A DNA stretch of 56,142 nucleotides from Hyphococcus sp. Lineage in GTDB: Bacteria > Pseudomonadota > Alphaproteobacteria > Caulobacterales > Parvularculaceae. Positions 44,025-53,000 of this stretch are shown here, one piece after another. The stretch is taken from assembly GCA_021776295.1 (NCBI GenBank), contig JAJFGE010000115.1:1-56142 (forward strand). Reading direction: 5' to 3'. A model generated the notes under the pieces. It saw nothing but the letters and a program-made list of their open reading frames with translations, searched no databases and was not told the origin of the DNA. A program made the position numbers and the translations under genes. Positions within the stretch are counted from its first letter, which is position 1, and each line of letters opens with the position of its first letter.

Positions 44025-44906
44025 ATGGCCTATGTTCTGTCCATCATTGCAAACCCCGCCAATCCGGTAATCGACGCCGGTCTGAAGGCGCGCATCGCCG
44101 GGCTCACGGCCAATACCGAGCCTATCGATCTCGCCGCCGGCGTCGCCTGCGACTTCTATCTCGCCGAGCGTGATGACGAAATGCTGGCGGCGGTGCGCGC
44201 GATGCTGGCGAAAACGCCGGTCGATATCAACACCGTCGCCCGTCCCCATCGCCGCAAGAGGCTGCTGGTCGCGGATATGGATTCGACCATCATCGAGCAG
44301 GAATGTATCGACGAAATTGCCGAATTTGCCGGTCGGCGCGCGGAGATATCGGCGATTACCGCGCGTGCGATGCGCGGCGATCTGAGCTTTGAGGCGGCGC
44401 TCACAGAACGAGTGGCGATGCTTGAAGGACTTGATGTCTCGGTGCTTGAAGAAACCTACGCCAAGCATATAAGCCTCACGCCGGGCGCGCGCACTCTCGT
44501 TCAGACGATGAATAAATTCGGCGCCGTCACTGCGCTGGTCTCTGGCGGGTTTACGTTCTTTACCGAGCGCATCGCCGAGGCGGCGGGGTTCAAATCCGCG
44601 CAGGCCAATGAGCTGCTGGTCGAAGACGGCGTCCTTACCGGCAAGGTCCGCCAACCCATTCTCGGGCGCACAGCAAAGCAAAACGCGCTGTTGCGGCTCG
44701 CCGGGCAAAATCACCTGCGGCTGGAAGAAACCCTCGCCGTCGGCGACGGCGCCAATGATCTGTCGATGCTGGAACGCGCCGGGCTCGGCGTTGCATTCCG
44801 CGCCAAGCCGGCGGTCGCCGAAGCGGCGACGGCGCGTATACAACATGGCGACCTGACGGCGCTGTTATATCTACAGGGTATTGCACAATCTGATTTTGAA
44901 AATTAG
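44025..44906 (+). CDS. serB: Phosphoserine phosphatase SerB
   Basis: Last step of serine synthesis, phosphoserine to serine. The 293-residue protein has an N-terminal ~75-residue regulatory-like segment and the HAD-type phosphatase domain: nucleophile D84 and acid D86 in LLVADMDSTIIEQECIDEIA, the TALVSGGFTFFTERIAEAAGF motif, and VGDGANDLSMLERAGLGVAFRAKP with the metal-binding Asp. I chose the ATG at 44025 (MAYVLSIIANP); the frame runs upstream to 43905 across miaA's start and codes for nothing sensible. Confidence 0.96.
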   Translation: MAYVLSIIANPANPVIDAGLKARIAGLTANTEPIDLAAGVACDFYLAERDDEMLAAVRAMLAKTPVDINTVARPHRRKRLLVADMDSTIIEQECIDEIAEFAGRRAEISAITARAMRGDLSFEAALTERVAMLEGLDVSVLEETYAKHISLTPGARTLVQTMNKFGAVTALVSGGFTFFTERIAEAAGFKSAQANELLVEDGVLTGKVRQPILGRTAKQNALLRLAGQNHLRLEETLAVGDGANDLSMLERAGLGVAFRAKPAVAEAATARIQHGDLTALLYLQGIAQSDFEN

Positions 44907-44923
44907 CAACAGCCCGGCGAATG

Positions 44924-45025
44924 CTAGAGCATTTCCGGATAAGTGTGACGCGGTTATCCGATAGAAATGCGGCAAACAAAAAATCTAGAGCAAATCCGTG
45001 ATTCAATTTAACTCGGATTTGCTCT
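44924..45025. repeat. Dispersed intergenic repeat, copy B
   Basis: Second copy of the element at 31732-31853, about 20 bases shorter because the first loop lacks the TTGAAAG...CTTTCAA insert. Both copies lie just beyond gene 3' ends. It sits between the serB stop and the stop of the convergent lipoprotein gene, where the terminal AGAGCAAATCC/GGATTTGCTCT stem could act as a transcription stop in both directions. Confidence 0.85.
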
Positions 45026-45033
45026 GGCATCAA

Positions 45034-45456
45034 TCAATTTCCGTAGCCGAACAACGCTTTGACTTCGGCCTCGCTTAAATCAGCGTCAACATGGCCGAGC
45101 GGCTTCATTTCTTTCATCACGTCCAGCGTCAACTGCTTGCCCGCCGGCACGAGATACGCGGTGTGCTCGATGATATGCACACCGTCTTTTGTTGCGCCTT
45201 CAAGCGCCGCTTCGGAAACCGATCTGATCACATAAATGACCGTCGGTCCGGCCGGCGCAAAATCGCCGCTGGTGGAGAGCATCTGATCGCCAAAGGTTGA
45301 CTGACGACCCCGGTCGTAAATGATCATATTGTTAGCGACAAAATCACCGGCTGCGATCTCTCTGGCGGCCGCCTTTTCATCTGCCCCTTGCCCTGTACAT
45401 GCAGCAAGTAAAAACAGGCTTCCCGCTATTGCCGGTAAAAGTCGAAAAGTGTTCAT
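45034..45456 (-). CDS. Hypothetical lipoprotein
   Basis: Unrecognised 140-residue protein with a clear lipoprotein signal (MNTFRLLPAIAGSLFLLAAC, lipobox LAAC). The mature domain is mixed alpha/beta (REIAAGDFVANNMIIYDRGR, GPTVIYVIRSVSEAALEGATKDGVHIIEHTAYLVPAGKQL, ending in DADLSEAEVKALFGYGN). It starts 14 bases after degP stops on the same strand and may be the last gene of the hflK-hflC-degP unit, suggesting a role in envelope stress or quality control; this is inferred from position only. Confidence 0.75.
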   Translation of the reverse strand: MNTFRLLPAIAGSLFLLAACTGQGADEKAAAREIAAGDFVANNMIIYDRGRQSTFGDQMLSTSGDFAPAGPTVIYVIRSVSEAALEGATKDGVHIIEHTAYLVPAGKQLTLDVMKEMKPLGHVDADLSEAEVKALFGYGN

Positions 45457-45470
45457 TGCGCACCTGCCGG

Positions 45471-46847
45471 TTAAGGTCTTAGAGACTCATAAAACAGCAA
45501 ATCGCCGCGCTGGACGTAAATCTGCACCGGACCCGAATTGAGGTTGCGTAATTTGTCGAGCTTCGACACCGCAGCGCCCGGCCGGGTAATCCGCTCCCAC
45601 CCGATCTCTAAGATAACATCGCCGGGTTGCAAAACGATGGCCGCCGGGCTGTCCGGGTCGACCGCCGTCACCACCACGCCTTCAATATTGGCCGGCAAGC
45701 CATAAGCGCGGATGATTTCATCGGTCGGCTCCTGCAACGTCAGGCCGGCGCCTTTGGCGGCATTGGTCGGCAGCACCGCGCCAGCGCGCGCCGAAAGCAA
45801 CATCCGGGTCTCACGCCGATCAACAGTGACCGACAAAGTCACCCGCTTGCCGTTGCGCAAAACCACCATAGGCGCACGCGTTCCTATCGCCGTGTCGGCG
45901 ACGGCGCGGGTCAGATCGCGAACACTGGTGACTTCGTGCCGGTTAAACGCCAGCACCACGTCATTGGCTTCGACGCCGGCGTCAGCCGCCGGGCTGTTGG
46001 GCCGAACCAGTGTTACGACTGCGCCCTCAGGCTTGCGCAAGCCAAGCGTCTTGGCCAGCTCCGGGGTCATGTCGTCGATGGAAACGCCGAGCCAGCCGCG
46101 GCGGGTTTCGCCAAATTCCAGCAATTGCTTCACCACCGTTTTCGACAGGTCCGCCGGGATCGCAAAGCCGACGCCCACCGACCCGCCGGTCTGTGAGAAA
46201 ATCGCGGTATTGACGCCGATGACACGGCCATCGAGGTCAAATAACGGCCCGCCGGAATTGCCGCGATTGATCGCAGCATCGGTTTGAATAAAGTCATCAT
46301 ACTGACCAGAATTAATGTCACGATTGCGCGCCGAAACGATGCCGACGGTCACCGAGCCGCCGAGCCCGAACGGATTTCCAATCGCAATCACCCAGTCGCC
46401 GACCCGCGCAGTGGAAGCATCGCCAAAACCGACAAATGGAAATTTCACACCGCTAGCGTCGAGTTGCAATACCGCAAGATCGGTCTCGCGGTCGCGCCCG
46501 GTGACGCTGGCTTTGAACTCGCGCCCGTCATGTAGTTTTACGGTGATTTCATCAGCATTATCGATGACGTGATTGTTGGTGACGACAATTCCGGAGGCAT
46601 CGATGATGAAACCGGATCCGAGCGACACCGGCTGGCGCGAAAATTTCTTCTGTAATGCGCCAAGTTCGCCCGTGGCCGCGCCCCTGATTTCTTGTGAAGA
46701 GGAAATATTGACCACCGCCGGGGTCAGCCGCTCGGCAAGGTCGGCAAAACTTTCCGGCGCGCCGCGCGCAAACGCGCTCCCGCTCGCCGCTAAAAACCCA
46801 ACCGCCAAAATGACGGCGAAACCACGCCCCAACGCCGATCGAACCAT
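45471..46847 (-). CDS. degP: Do/HtrA-family periplasmic serine protease
   Basis: Envelope quality-control protease and chaperone. The 458 residues comprise a signal peptide (about 1-28, ILAVGFLAASGSAFA), a trypsin-like domain with catalytic H93 (VVTNNHVID), D123 (RETDLAVLQLD) and S198 (NRGNSGGPLFD), and two PDZ domains (about 255-350, RGWLGVSIDDMTPELAKTLG..., and about 365-458). Length is typical for DegP/DegQ. The order hflK-hflC-degP is widespread in proteobacteria and suggests joint function in membrane-protein surveillance; hflC stops 109 bases upstream. Confidence 0.95.
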   Translation of the reverse strand: MVRSALGRGFAVILAVGFLAASGSAFARGAPESFADLAERLTPAVVNISSSQEIRGAATGELGALQKKFSRQPVSLGSGFIIDASGIVVTNNHVIDNADEITVKLHDGREFKASVTGRDRETDLAVLQLDASGVKFPFVGFGDASTARVGDWVIAIGNPFGLGGSVTVGIVSARNRDINSGQYDDFIQTDAAINRGNSGGPLFDLDGRVIGVNTAIFSQTGGSVGVGFAIPADLSKTVVKQLLEFGETRRGWLGVSIDDMTPELAKTLGLRKPEGAVVTLVRPNSPAADAGVEANDVVLAFNRHEVTSVRDLTRAVADTAIGTRAPMVVLRNGKRVTLSVTVDRRETRMLLSARAGAVLPTNAAKGAGLTLQEPTDEIIRAYGLPANIEGVVVTAVDPDSPAAIVLQPGDVILEIGWERITRPGAAVSKLDKLRNLNSGPVQIYVQRGDLLFYESLRP

Positions 46848-46956
46848 AACCGCCTCAGCTCTTAAAACCCCGAAAACCCTAACCCCGACAGGTTAACGCA
46901 AAGCCCAAAAACGGCAAGCAACCCAGCGGCGCCCTCCTGTTACCGGCCGAACGCGA

Positions 46957-47973
46957 CTAGCGGGCGCCTGTCAAATCATTGAAATAGCGGAAAAATTCGC
47001 TATCTGGCGACAGCAAAATAGTGGTTTCGCCATTTTTCAGCGCGGTCTCATAGGCCAGGAGCGAGCGATAAAACGCGAAAAACTCCGCCCGAGCAGGGTC
47101 GCGCGCCGCGTTCCGGTCTGAGAACCGGCAGGTCACGCCAACACCGTAATCGGTTGGATTATCGCCCACCGCCGCTTCCGCCTCGACCCGTTCGACGACT
47201 ACCGGCAGCCCATCATAGGCGCCAGCGAAAATGCAGTTCCGGGTGGCATCGGCCTGGCCCTGGATTTCCAGCGCCTGGCGATTGGCGTCGGCGAGAATTT
47301 CCTCGCGCTTGCGATTGGCCTCGGCCTGGATGCGGGTGTTCTCGCGCTTGCCTTCGGAACGAATAAGTTCAGCTTCTTCGTTCCTGGCCGAGCTCATCTG
47401 ATTGTAAACGGTTTGCGCAATGTCGGCCGGGTAATCGGCGCGGCGGATTTTTACGTCGATAATTTCAACGCCAAACTTGCGCGCCTCGCTGCCCATTCGG
47501 TTAGCGATGCGCACCATCAATTCCGCCCGTAGCGTGGTGACGATATCTTCAATCGAAACCTCGCCCAAAGTCTGGCGAAGGCTGTTTTGCATGATCCGCT
47601 CAATACCCGCCTGTCCATTAGTGTGCAGGCTCCGGCTATCACCACCGCCGCCCTGAAAGCTTTGATAATATAGCAACGAATCGACGATTCGATAGCGCGC
47701 AAAGGCATCCACCGTCAACCGTTCCTGATTAACATCGGTAATTTCCATTGCTTGACGGAGATCATATTCGAGATTGCGGTTATCGATTTTGACAACATCC
47801 GCCCACGGAAGTTTTACATTTATCCCAGCACTGGTCACCACAGCTTGCGGCTTGCCAAGCAAAATGACCAGCGCGTTTTCGGTTTCCCGAACCACAAAAA
47901 GGCTGGTCTGCGCAAGCACAAATAAGCCGAAAAGGACAACCGCGATAGCCACAAATTTTCTATTCTGCATCAT
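46957..47973 (-). CDS. hflC: Protease modulator HflC
   Basis: SPFH/band-7 protein that with HflK forms a large membrane cage around the FtsH protease. The 338 residues start with a signal-anchor (FVAIAVVLFGLFVLAQTSLFVV), then the band-7 domain (ENALVILLGKPQAVVTSAGINVKLPWADVVKIDNRNLEYDL), a helical stretch (EEAELIRSEGKRENTRIQAEANRKREEILADANRQALEIQGQADA) and a C-terminal segment. An insert (about 255-290, DGLPVVVERVEAEAAVGDNPTDYGVGVTCRFSDRN) interrupts the usual HflC end and contains two Cys; it looks longer than in E. coli. Ten bases after hflK. Confidence 0.94.
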   Translation of the reverse strand: MMQNRKFVAIAVVLFGLFVLAQTSLFVVRETENALVILLGKPQAVVTSAGINVKLPWADVVKIDNRNLEYDLRQAMEITDVNQERLTVDAFARYRIVDSLLYYQSFQGGGGDSRSLHTNGQAGIERIMQNSLRQTLGEVSIEDIVTTLRAELMVRIANRMGSEARKFGVEIIDVKIRRADYPADIAQTVYNQMSSARNEEAELIRSEGKRENTRIQAEANRKREEILADANRQALEIQGQADATRNCIFAGAYDGLPVVVERVEAEAAVGDNPTDYGVGVTCRFSDRNAARDPARAEFFAFYRSLLAYETALKNGETTILLSPDSEFFRYFNDLTGAR

Positions 47974-47983
47974 GCTGAACGTC

Positions 47984-49120
47984 CTAATTATTGTTTGATT
48001 TCAATTCGTTAAGCGGTAAATAAGGAACCACGCCGCGGCCCGCCTGCTCTTCGATGATGATTTTGTTCATGCCGCCGAGAACATCCTCAACGGTCTCAAG
48101 ATACATCCGCTGGCGCGTAACTTCCGGCGCGCGGCTATATTCTGTGTAGATCTTGTTGAAACGCTCGGCCTGCCCAATGGAATCGGCTTCCACCCGCGCC
48201 GCATAGGCGCGCGCCTCTTCAATCGCCTTTTGCGCCAGGCCTTCGGCCACCGGAATAATCTGGTTGGCGGCGCGCTGGGCTTCGTTGATCATCTGCGCTT
48301 TTTCATTACGCGCCTTGATGACGTCGGCAAAGGCGTCGCGCACTGCGCCGGGCACTTCCGGTTTTTCCATATTGACGCGCAAGATTTCGATGCCGCTGTC
48401 ATAAAGATCGAGCACTTCTTGCGTGCGCAGGCGGGTTTGTTCAACCACTTCGGCCTGGCCGCTGGTGATGATCGGCTCCAGCTCTTTAGCGCCAATGGTC
48501 TCACGCATCGCAGCCTCAGCGACGGCTTTGACCATCGCTTTGGGGTTTTCGACATTAAAGATATATTTCGCGGCATTGGGAAATTCATCCGCCGCCGGCA
48601 CGGCGCGGCTGATTTTCCAGTCGACCGTGAAATTGACATCGACGATGTTGCGATCGCTGGTCAGCATCAGGTTTTCCCGTGCGCCAGAACCGCCGCCATC
48701 GCCATTAATCGTTGCGGTCTGTTGCTCGTCGACCGGCACTTTGGTGACGCCCTGAATGAGCGGCGCAAGCCAGTGCAGGCCCGGTCCGCTGATCCCGGAA
48801 TATTTGCCGAAGGTGGTTTTGACGCCCTGTTCTTGCGGGCCGATCTGATAGATGCCGGTGAAAATCCACAGGCCCAAAATCGCCGCGCCGACCAGCCCCA
48901 GCATGCCGCGAGAGAGCGGGAAACCGCCAATGCCGCCGCCGCCCGGCCCGCCGCGCGGAAAGGCGCGCTTCAGGCGCTGGCGCGAGGCTTGGAGAATATC
49001 TTCAAGATCAGGCGGCTCGCCATTATTGCCGCGACCGCCGCCGCCATTTTGACCGCGGGGCGGCTGGCCCCATGGCCCGCGACTGGGACCTTTATTTCCG
49101 GAATTATCTTGCCAGGGCAT
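47984..49120 (-). CDS. hflK: FtsH protease activity modulator HflK
   Basis: Partner of HflC. The 378 residues show the Gly/Asn/Pro-rich cytoplasmic start characteristic of HflK (MPWQDNSGNKGPSRGPWGQP...), a TM helix (about 74-91, GLVGAAILGLWIFTGIY), then the SPFH domain (GPQEQGVKTTFGKYSGISGPGLHWLAPLI) and the long helical region (ARNEKAQMINEAQRAANQIIPVAEGLAQKAIEEARAYAARVEADSIGQAERF). First gene of the hflKC-degP unit. Divergent from the Mrp-type gene. Confidence 0.96.
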   Translation of the reverse strand: MPWQDNSGNKGPSRGPWGQPPRGQNGGGGRGNNGEPPDLEDILQASRQRLKRAFPRGGPGGGGIGGFPLSRGMLGLVGAAILGLWIFTGIYQIGPQEQGVKTTFGKYSGISGPGLHWLAPLIQGVTKVPVDEQQTATINGDGGGSGARENLMLTSDRNIVDVNFTVDWKISRAVPAADEFPNAAKYIFNVENPKAMVKAVAEAAMRETIGAKELEPIITSGQAEVVEQTRLRTQEVLDLYDSGIEILRVNMEKPEVPGAVRDAFADVIKARNEKAQMINEAQRAANQIIPVAEGLAQKAIEEARAYAARVEADSIGQAERFNKIYTEYSRAPEVTRQRMYLETVEDVLGGMNKIIIEEQAGRGVVPYLPLNELKSNNN

Positions 49121-49305
49121 TGAGCCTCACTTGTCTTGTTGTCGTTGATGACGGTTTAGCGCGCGGGTAATATTGGTAGAACGTCTGGCGCGCTAGCGGA
49201 TTTATAACGCCCGTATAGCGGGATGTTTTGCACTCGTATATATGTCACTGAAATCGCGCCGTGCAACGCGCAAGGCCGGGTTTTTCGCAAAAACAAAGGG
49301 TTATT

Positions 49306-50424
49306 TTGACACAACCGCTAGCGATACGGGTCCGCAACGCACTGGCGCAGGTGGCAAACCCCAAAACCGGGCGAAACATCGTCGCCGAAGGCCTTGTTCA
49401 GGGGCTGACAACCAATGATGACGGCAAGGTGCGGTTTGCGTTGGAAGTGGCTGGCGGCGCTGAAGACGCCGATGCGGCGGGCGCTGACGCATTGCTGGCG
49501 GCGGCGAAAAATGCCGCCCTAGCGGTCGATGGCGTCAGCGCCGTCTCGGCGGTCGCCACCGCTCATTCAGCCGGCGCGGCGCCCGCTCCCGCCGGCGGCC
49601 ACGACAACCCGTTAGGCATGCGCAAAAAACCGCAAATTGAACAGGCCGCAGAGGCGATGGCCGGCGTCAAACAGGTTATCGCCATCGCCTCCGGCAAAGG
49701 CGGGGTCGGCAAATCGACGCTCGCCGTCAATCTTGCGGTGGCGCTGGCGGCGGCGGGTTACAAAACCGGTCTTCTCGACGCTGACATCTATGGGCCGTCA
49801 TTGCCGACCCTGTTCGGCCTCAAAGACCAGGCGACGGTGCGCGACGGCAAAATCATTCCGGTTGAAGCGCACGGCGTCCGGGCGATGTCGATCGGCATGC
49901 TGGTCGATCCGGATCAGGCGCTGGCCTGGCGCGGACCGATGGTGATGGGGGCGCTCAAACAATTGATGAGCGATGTCGATTGGGGAACGCTTGACGTGAT
50001 GCTGATCGATACGCCGCCGGGCACCGGTGATACGCATCTGTCGTTAATTCAGTCAAACCGCCTTGCCGGCGCGGTGATCGTCTCGACGCCGCAGGAAATG
50101 GCGCTGGCCGATGTCCGGCGCGGCGTTGCTTTGTTCCGCAAAACCGAGACCCCTATACTCGGCGTGATTGAAAACATGGCATGGCTGGAAACGCCCGATG
50201 GCGAGCGGCACTATGTGTTCGGCAAGGGCGGGGCTGCGCGCGTGGCGCAAGAACTTGACGCACCGTTTCTGGGCGCCGTCCCGCTTTATCCGGAGCTGCG
50301 CCAAGCCTCAGATGCTGGAACGCCGCTTGCGGGCGGAGATCATCCGGCGGCAAAAACCTTCGCGCAAATTGCAGACAAAATTATTGCGGCTATTCAAGGG
50401 GCAACGGGATCGACCGCTGAATGA
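49306..50424 (+). CDS. apbC: Mrp/ApbC-type P-loop ATPase (Fe-S cluster carrier family)
   Basis: A 372-residue protein with an N-terminal DUF59-like domain (about 1-85), a flexible Ala/Pro linker, and an Mrp/NBP35 ATPase domain with the deviant Walker A GKGGVGKST (130-138), DADIYGPSLPTLFG and DVMLIDTPPGTGDTHLSL. Family members carry iron-sulfur clusters. The CxxC usually found in the 'ENMSYFxCPxCG' loop is absent (ENMAWLETPDGERHYVFG), as in many alphaproteobacterial relatives. The start is TTG at 49306 (MTQPLAIRV), supported by AAAGGG five bases upstream; GTG at 49261 is also open. Overlaps the convergent gene by 31 bases. Confidence 0.93.
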   Translation: MTQPLAIRVRNALAQVANPKTGRNIVAEGLVQGLTTNDDGKVRFALEVAGGAEDADAAGADALLAAAKNAALAVDGVSAVSAVATAHSAGAAPAPAGGHDNPLGMRKKPQIEQAAEAMAGVKQVIAIASGKGGVGKSTLAVNLAVALAAAGYKTGLLDADIYGPSLPTLFGLKDQATVRDGKIIPVEAHGVRAMSIGMLVDPDQALAWRGPMVMGALKQLMSDVDWGTLDVMLIDTPPGTGDTHLSLIQSNRLAGAVIVSTPQEMALADVRRGVALFRKTETPILGVIENMAWLETPDGERHYVFGKGGAARVAQELDAPFLGAVPLYPELRQASDAGTPLAGGDHPAAKTFAQIADKIIAAIQGATGSTAE

Positions 50425-51797
50425 TCGTGGACGATGCGCCACTGGCCGTTGATCCGTTTCCACACCAATGAAAAGGCGCCGCCGGTACTGACGCCGCCTT
50501 TATTATGGGTGAAGCGCCCGGTGACAATCGCGACATCGCCGGTGACCATTTCAACGTCGGTTTTGTCAACGCTCAACCGCCCCAGCCCGCTGTCGTCGGC
50601 ATATTTCTCGCGGTAGCGCTTCAGGGTCGAAGACCAGCCTTTGGTCATCTTGGCGCCGGAGATGAATTTCAGATCGTCGCTTTTCCAATAGATGTTCATA
50701 AACGCATCAAGATTGCCCTCATTCCAGGCGGCGACTTGTGCATTGAGCGTTGCCAGAACGATATCGGCGGGTGTGCGATTGGCGGATTTTGACTTCTTGG
50801 CGGCTGGCGCCGGCGCAGCTGCCGGAGGCTCCGCGGGTTCGGCGGCGGCGGGTTTGGCTTCAACCACCGCAGCGGGCGCAGGGGCGGGTGTGGCTTCCTC
50901 CTGCGCAGGCGGCGCTTTTTCTTCTGGCGCAGCGGCAGGCGCGGCCTGTGTCACTGCGGCCTGTGTCATCGCGGCGGGCGTCACACTGACGGCGGCGGTG
51001 CGGGGTTCAGGCGTGGCGCCAACCAGGCGCCCGACCGGCGCGGCAGGCCGTGCGCCAGGTAGCGGCTCGTCAATCTGTGCAGTCAACTGCGCCGGTCCTT
51101 TAAAAGCTTCCGGCGCCGGCGCCGCCTGGGGGGCCGGCGGTTCGGCGAGGATTTGGCTCATCTTGTTTTCAAGCGCCACATCCGCCTCAACCACGCGCAC
51201 GGCATTTGCGCCAGGCGCGCCAGGCTGATTGCTTATTTTCGCGGGCGCAGCAACAGACAGTTCAATCGCCGCCGTCGCGACCGGCGGCGTTTCGGGTGCT
51301 GCAATGGCAGCGGCGGGCAAAGGCGCCGGCGCTGCTATAATCTCCGTGGGCGGAAGGTTGGCAGGCGCCGGCGCTGCGGGCGCTGCAACTTCTTCCGGCG
51401 CAGGCGAGACGGCTGTCGCCGATTGCGGCGCAGCAACCGGCTCGGACGCAACCGCCTCTGGCGCCGCCGCAACCACTGCTGGCGCAACAGGCGCAGCTTC
51501 TGTGCGGAGCACGCCAACCGGCGCGCAAGCATAGCCCGACGCCGTCAGCGTCTCGGCAAGCTCAGTGGCCTTCAACATGCAGTAATCTTGCGAATTATTA
51601 GCGTGATAGGGGGTGGATACATTGGCGCTGGCGGCGCGTGAATATTGCACATCGCAACTCTTGCCGACCACGCCTGGCGTAATGACCTCAATCTTACGCG
51701 CATCGCCGGCTTTGATGCAGGCCAATTCCAGCTCGGACGCAGAAGCGTTCCCCAGCGTCGCCGCCGCAATACCCGCCGTTAAAACCAATCGCCGCAT
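50394..51797 (-). CDS. Exported Ala/Pro-rich protein with C-terminal NTF2-like (DUF4440/SnoaL) domain
   Basis: A 467-residue protein in three parts: a signal peptide (MRRLVLTAGIAAATLGNASASE) and a Cys-containing domain of about 75 residues (ELACIKAGDARKIEVITPGVVGKSCDVQYS...QDYCMLKATELAETLTASGYACAPVGV, four Cys); about 220 residues of almost pure Ala/Pro/Glu/Val; and an NTF2-like fold of about 120 residues (DIVLATLNAQVAAWNEGNLDAFMNIYWKSDDLKFIS...GGAFSLVWKRINGQWRIVHDHSAV). The long linker could span periplasm or cell wall. ATG at 51797 follows GGAGGGG by four bases. Role unknown. Confidence 0.78.
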   Translation of the reverse strand: MRRLVLTAGIAAATLGNASASELELACIKAGDARKIEVITPGVVGKSCDVQYSRAASANVSTPYHANNSQDYCMLKATELAETLTASGYACAPVGVLRTEAAPVAPAVVAAAPEAVASEPVAAPQSATAVSPAPEEVAAPAAPAPANLPPTEIIAAPAPLPAAAIAAPETPPVATAAIELSVAAPAKISNQPGAPGANAVRVVEADVALENKMSQILAEPPAPQAAPAPEAFKGPAQLTAQIDEPLPGARPAAPVGRLVGATPEPRTAAVSVTPAAMTQAAVTQAAPAAAPEEKAPPAQEEATPAPAPAAVVEAKPAAAEPAEPPAAAPAPAAKKSKSANRTPADIVLATLNAQVAAWNEGNLDAFMNIYWKSDDLKFISGAKMTKGWSSTLKRYREKYADDSGLGRLSVDKTDVEMVTGDVAIVTGRFTHNKGGVSTGGAFSLVWKRINGQWRIVHDHSAVDPVAP

Positions 51798-51969
51798 GGC
51801 TCCCCTCCAATTCATCATCAATCACACCCCAATGCCTGCGCATCCGGCTTGCCGCCCGCTAAACTAGCGCGCGTTGTGAGCCAATTGCAGCTGAAACCAC
51901 AGCGGCTTTCATAATAGCGCCATTCTACTGAGCCGAAGGTTGCTGAATTGCTTATAATTCAAGGCTTTT

Positions 51970-52485
51970 TCATGATTTGTCGCGGCGCCGTTCAAGCATG
52001 AAAAATTCGCAATCATAGTCGTTTCGGGCGTTTTTCTCGCAGGCTGATTCGCGCCGCTCGCGCCACTCCTCTGGCTTGAGGCCGGGAAAATGAACATCGC
52101 CGTCAATATCAGCGTTAACGCGGGTTAAGTATATGCGCGTCGCCAGCGGCAGGGTTTGGGCGTAGATCTCCGCCCCGCCGATCACGCAAATCTCATCGAC
52201 GCTGCGACCTCTCGCACAACCGCGCGCAAGCACGATGGCTTCAGGCAGGCTGCCGGTGGTGAAGGCGCCGGGCGCGGCAAAGCCTGGCGACCGCGTCGCC
52301 ACGATATTGTCGCGCCCGGGCAGCGCCTTGCCAATCGAGGCAAAGGTTTTGCGCCCCATGATGATCGGTTTGCCGGTGGTGACGCGTTTGAACCATTTCA
52401 AATCGTCGGAAATCCGCCATGGCAATGTCCCGCCGACGCCGATGACGCCGCTCCGTGCAACGGCTGCGACCAGCGCGATTTTCAT
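51970..52485 (-). CDS. folA: Dihydrofolate reductase
   Basis: Regenerates tetrahydrofolate from the dihydrofolate produced by ThyA. The 171-residue protein has [62 protein letters not shown] with the substrate-binding Asp of DDLKWF, and ICVIGGAEIYAQTLPLATRIYLT. The C-terminal end DYDCEFFMLERR is standard. ATG overlaps the upstream GNAT stop (ATGA). Third gene of thyA-GNAT-folA. Confidence 0.96.
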   Translation of the reverse strand: MKIALVAAVARSGVIGVGGTLPWRISDDLKWFKRVTTGKPIIMGRKTFASIGKALPGRDNIVATRSPGFAAPGAFTTGSLPEAIVLARGCARGRSVDEICVIGGAEIYAQTLPLATRIYLTRVNADIDGDVHFPGLKPEEWRERRESACEKNARNDYDCEFFMLERRRDKS

Positions 52486-53000
52486 CCCGCGCCCCCGGGG
52501 GGCTGGTCTCTAGCGGCGAGGTTTGCAAGCGCCGGCCCGGTGAGGCGGTTGACCGTCCACTCGCTCATCACCTCCGCGCCGAGCGATTGATAAAACGCAA
52601 TCGCCGGCGCATTCCAGTCCAGCACCCACCATTCAAGCCGGCCGCAATTATGGTCCTGTGCTATCTTCGCCAGCCGCGCCAGCAACGCCTTGCCGGCGCC
52701 GGCGCCGCGCGCGGCCGGCGTCACATAAAGGTCTTCGAGATAAAGCCCGTGGCGGCCGAGAAACGTTGAATAGTTGAAAAAATAAAGCGCAAAGCCGCAA
52801 GCCTCGCCATGGGTCTCGGCAATCAGTGCAAAGACTTTCGGATTGTCGGCGAATAATGTAACGCTGAGATCGCCTTCGCTGGCGACCGCCTCATGGGCGA
52901 GCTTTTCATACACCGCCAATTCGCCAATGAATTGAAGGATTAACGCCTCGTCTCCGGCGACGGCCTCGCGAATGGTCAAGGCCATGGGCGCCGCGTTCAT
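52482..53000 (-). CDS. GNAT family N-acetyltransferase (diamine-acetyltransferase-like)
   Basis: A 172-residue GNAT enzyme with the acetyl-CoA loop in [24 protein letters not shown] (motif A, RGxGxGKAL) and the [21 protein letters not shown] and [30 protein letters not shown] segments characteristic of the spermidine/spermine and thialysine acetyltransferase subgroup. Substrate is probably a small amine, unproven. ATG overlaps the thyA stop (ATGA) and its own stop overlaps folA, so all three are translated as a coupled set. Confidence 0.92.
   Translation of the reverse strand: MNAAPMALTIREAVAGDEALILQFIGELAVYEKLAHEAVASEGDLSVTLFADNPKVFALIAETHGEACGFALYFFNYSTFLGRHGLYLEDLYVTPAARGAGAGKALLARLAKIAQDHNCGRLEWWVLDWNAPAIAFYQSLGAEVMSEWTVNRLTGPALANLAARDQPPGGAG

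Noticed and set aside
43998-44846. 282-codon minus-strand frame opposite serB
   Set aside because: Shadow of the phosphatase gene; no start context and no family resemblance.
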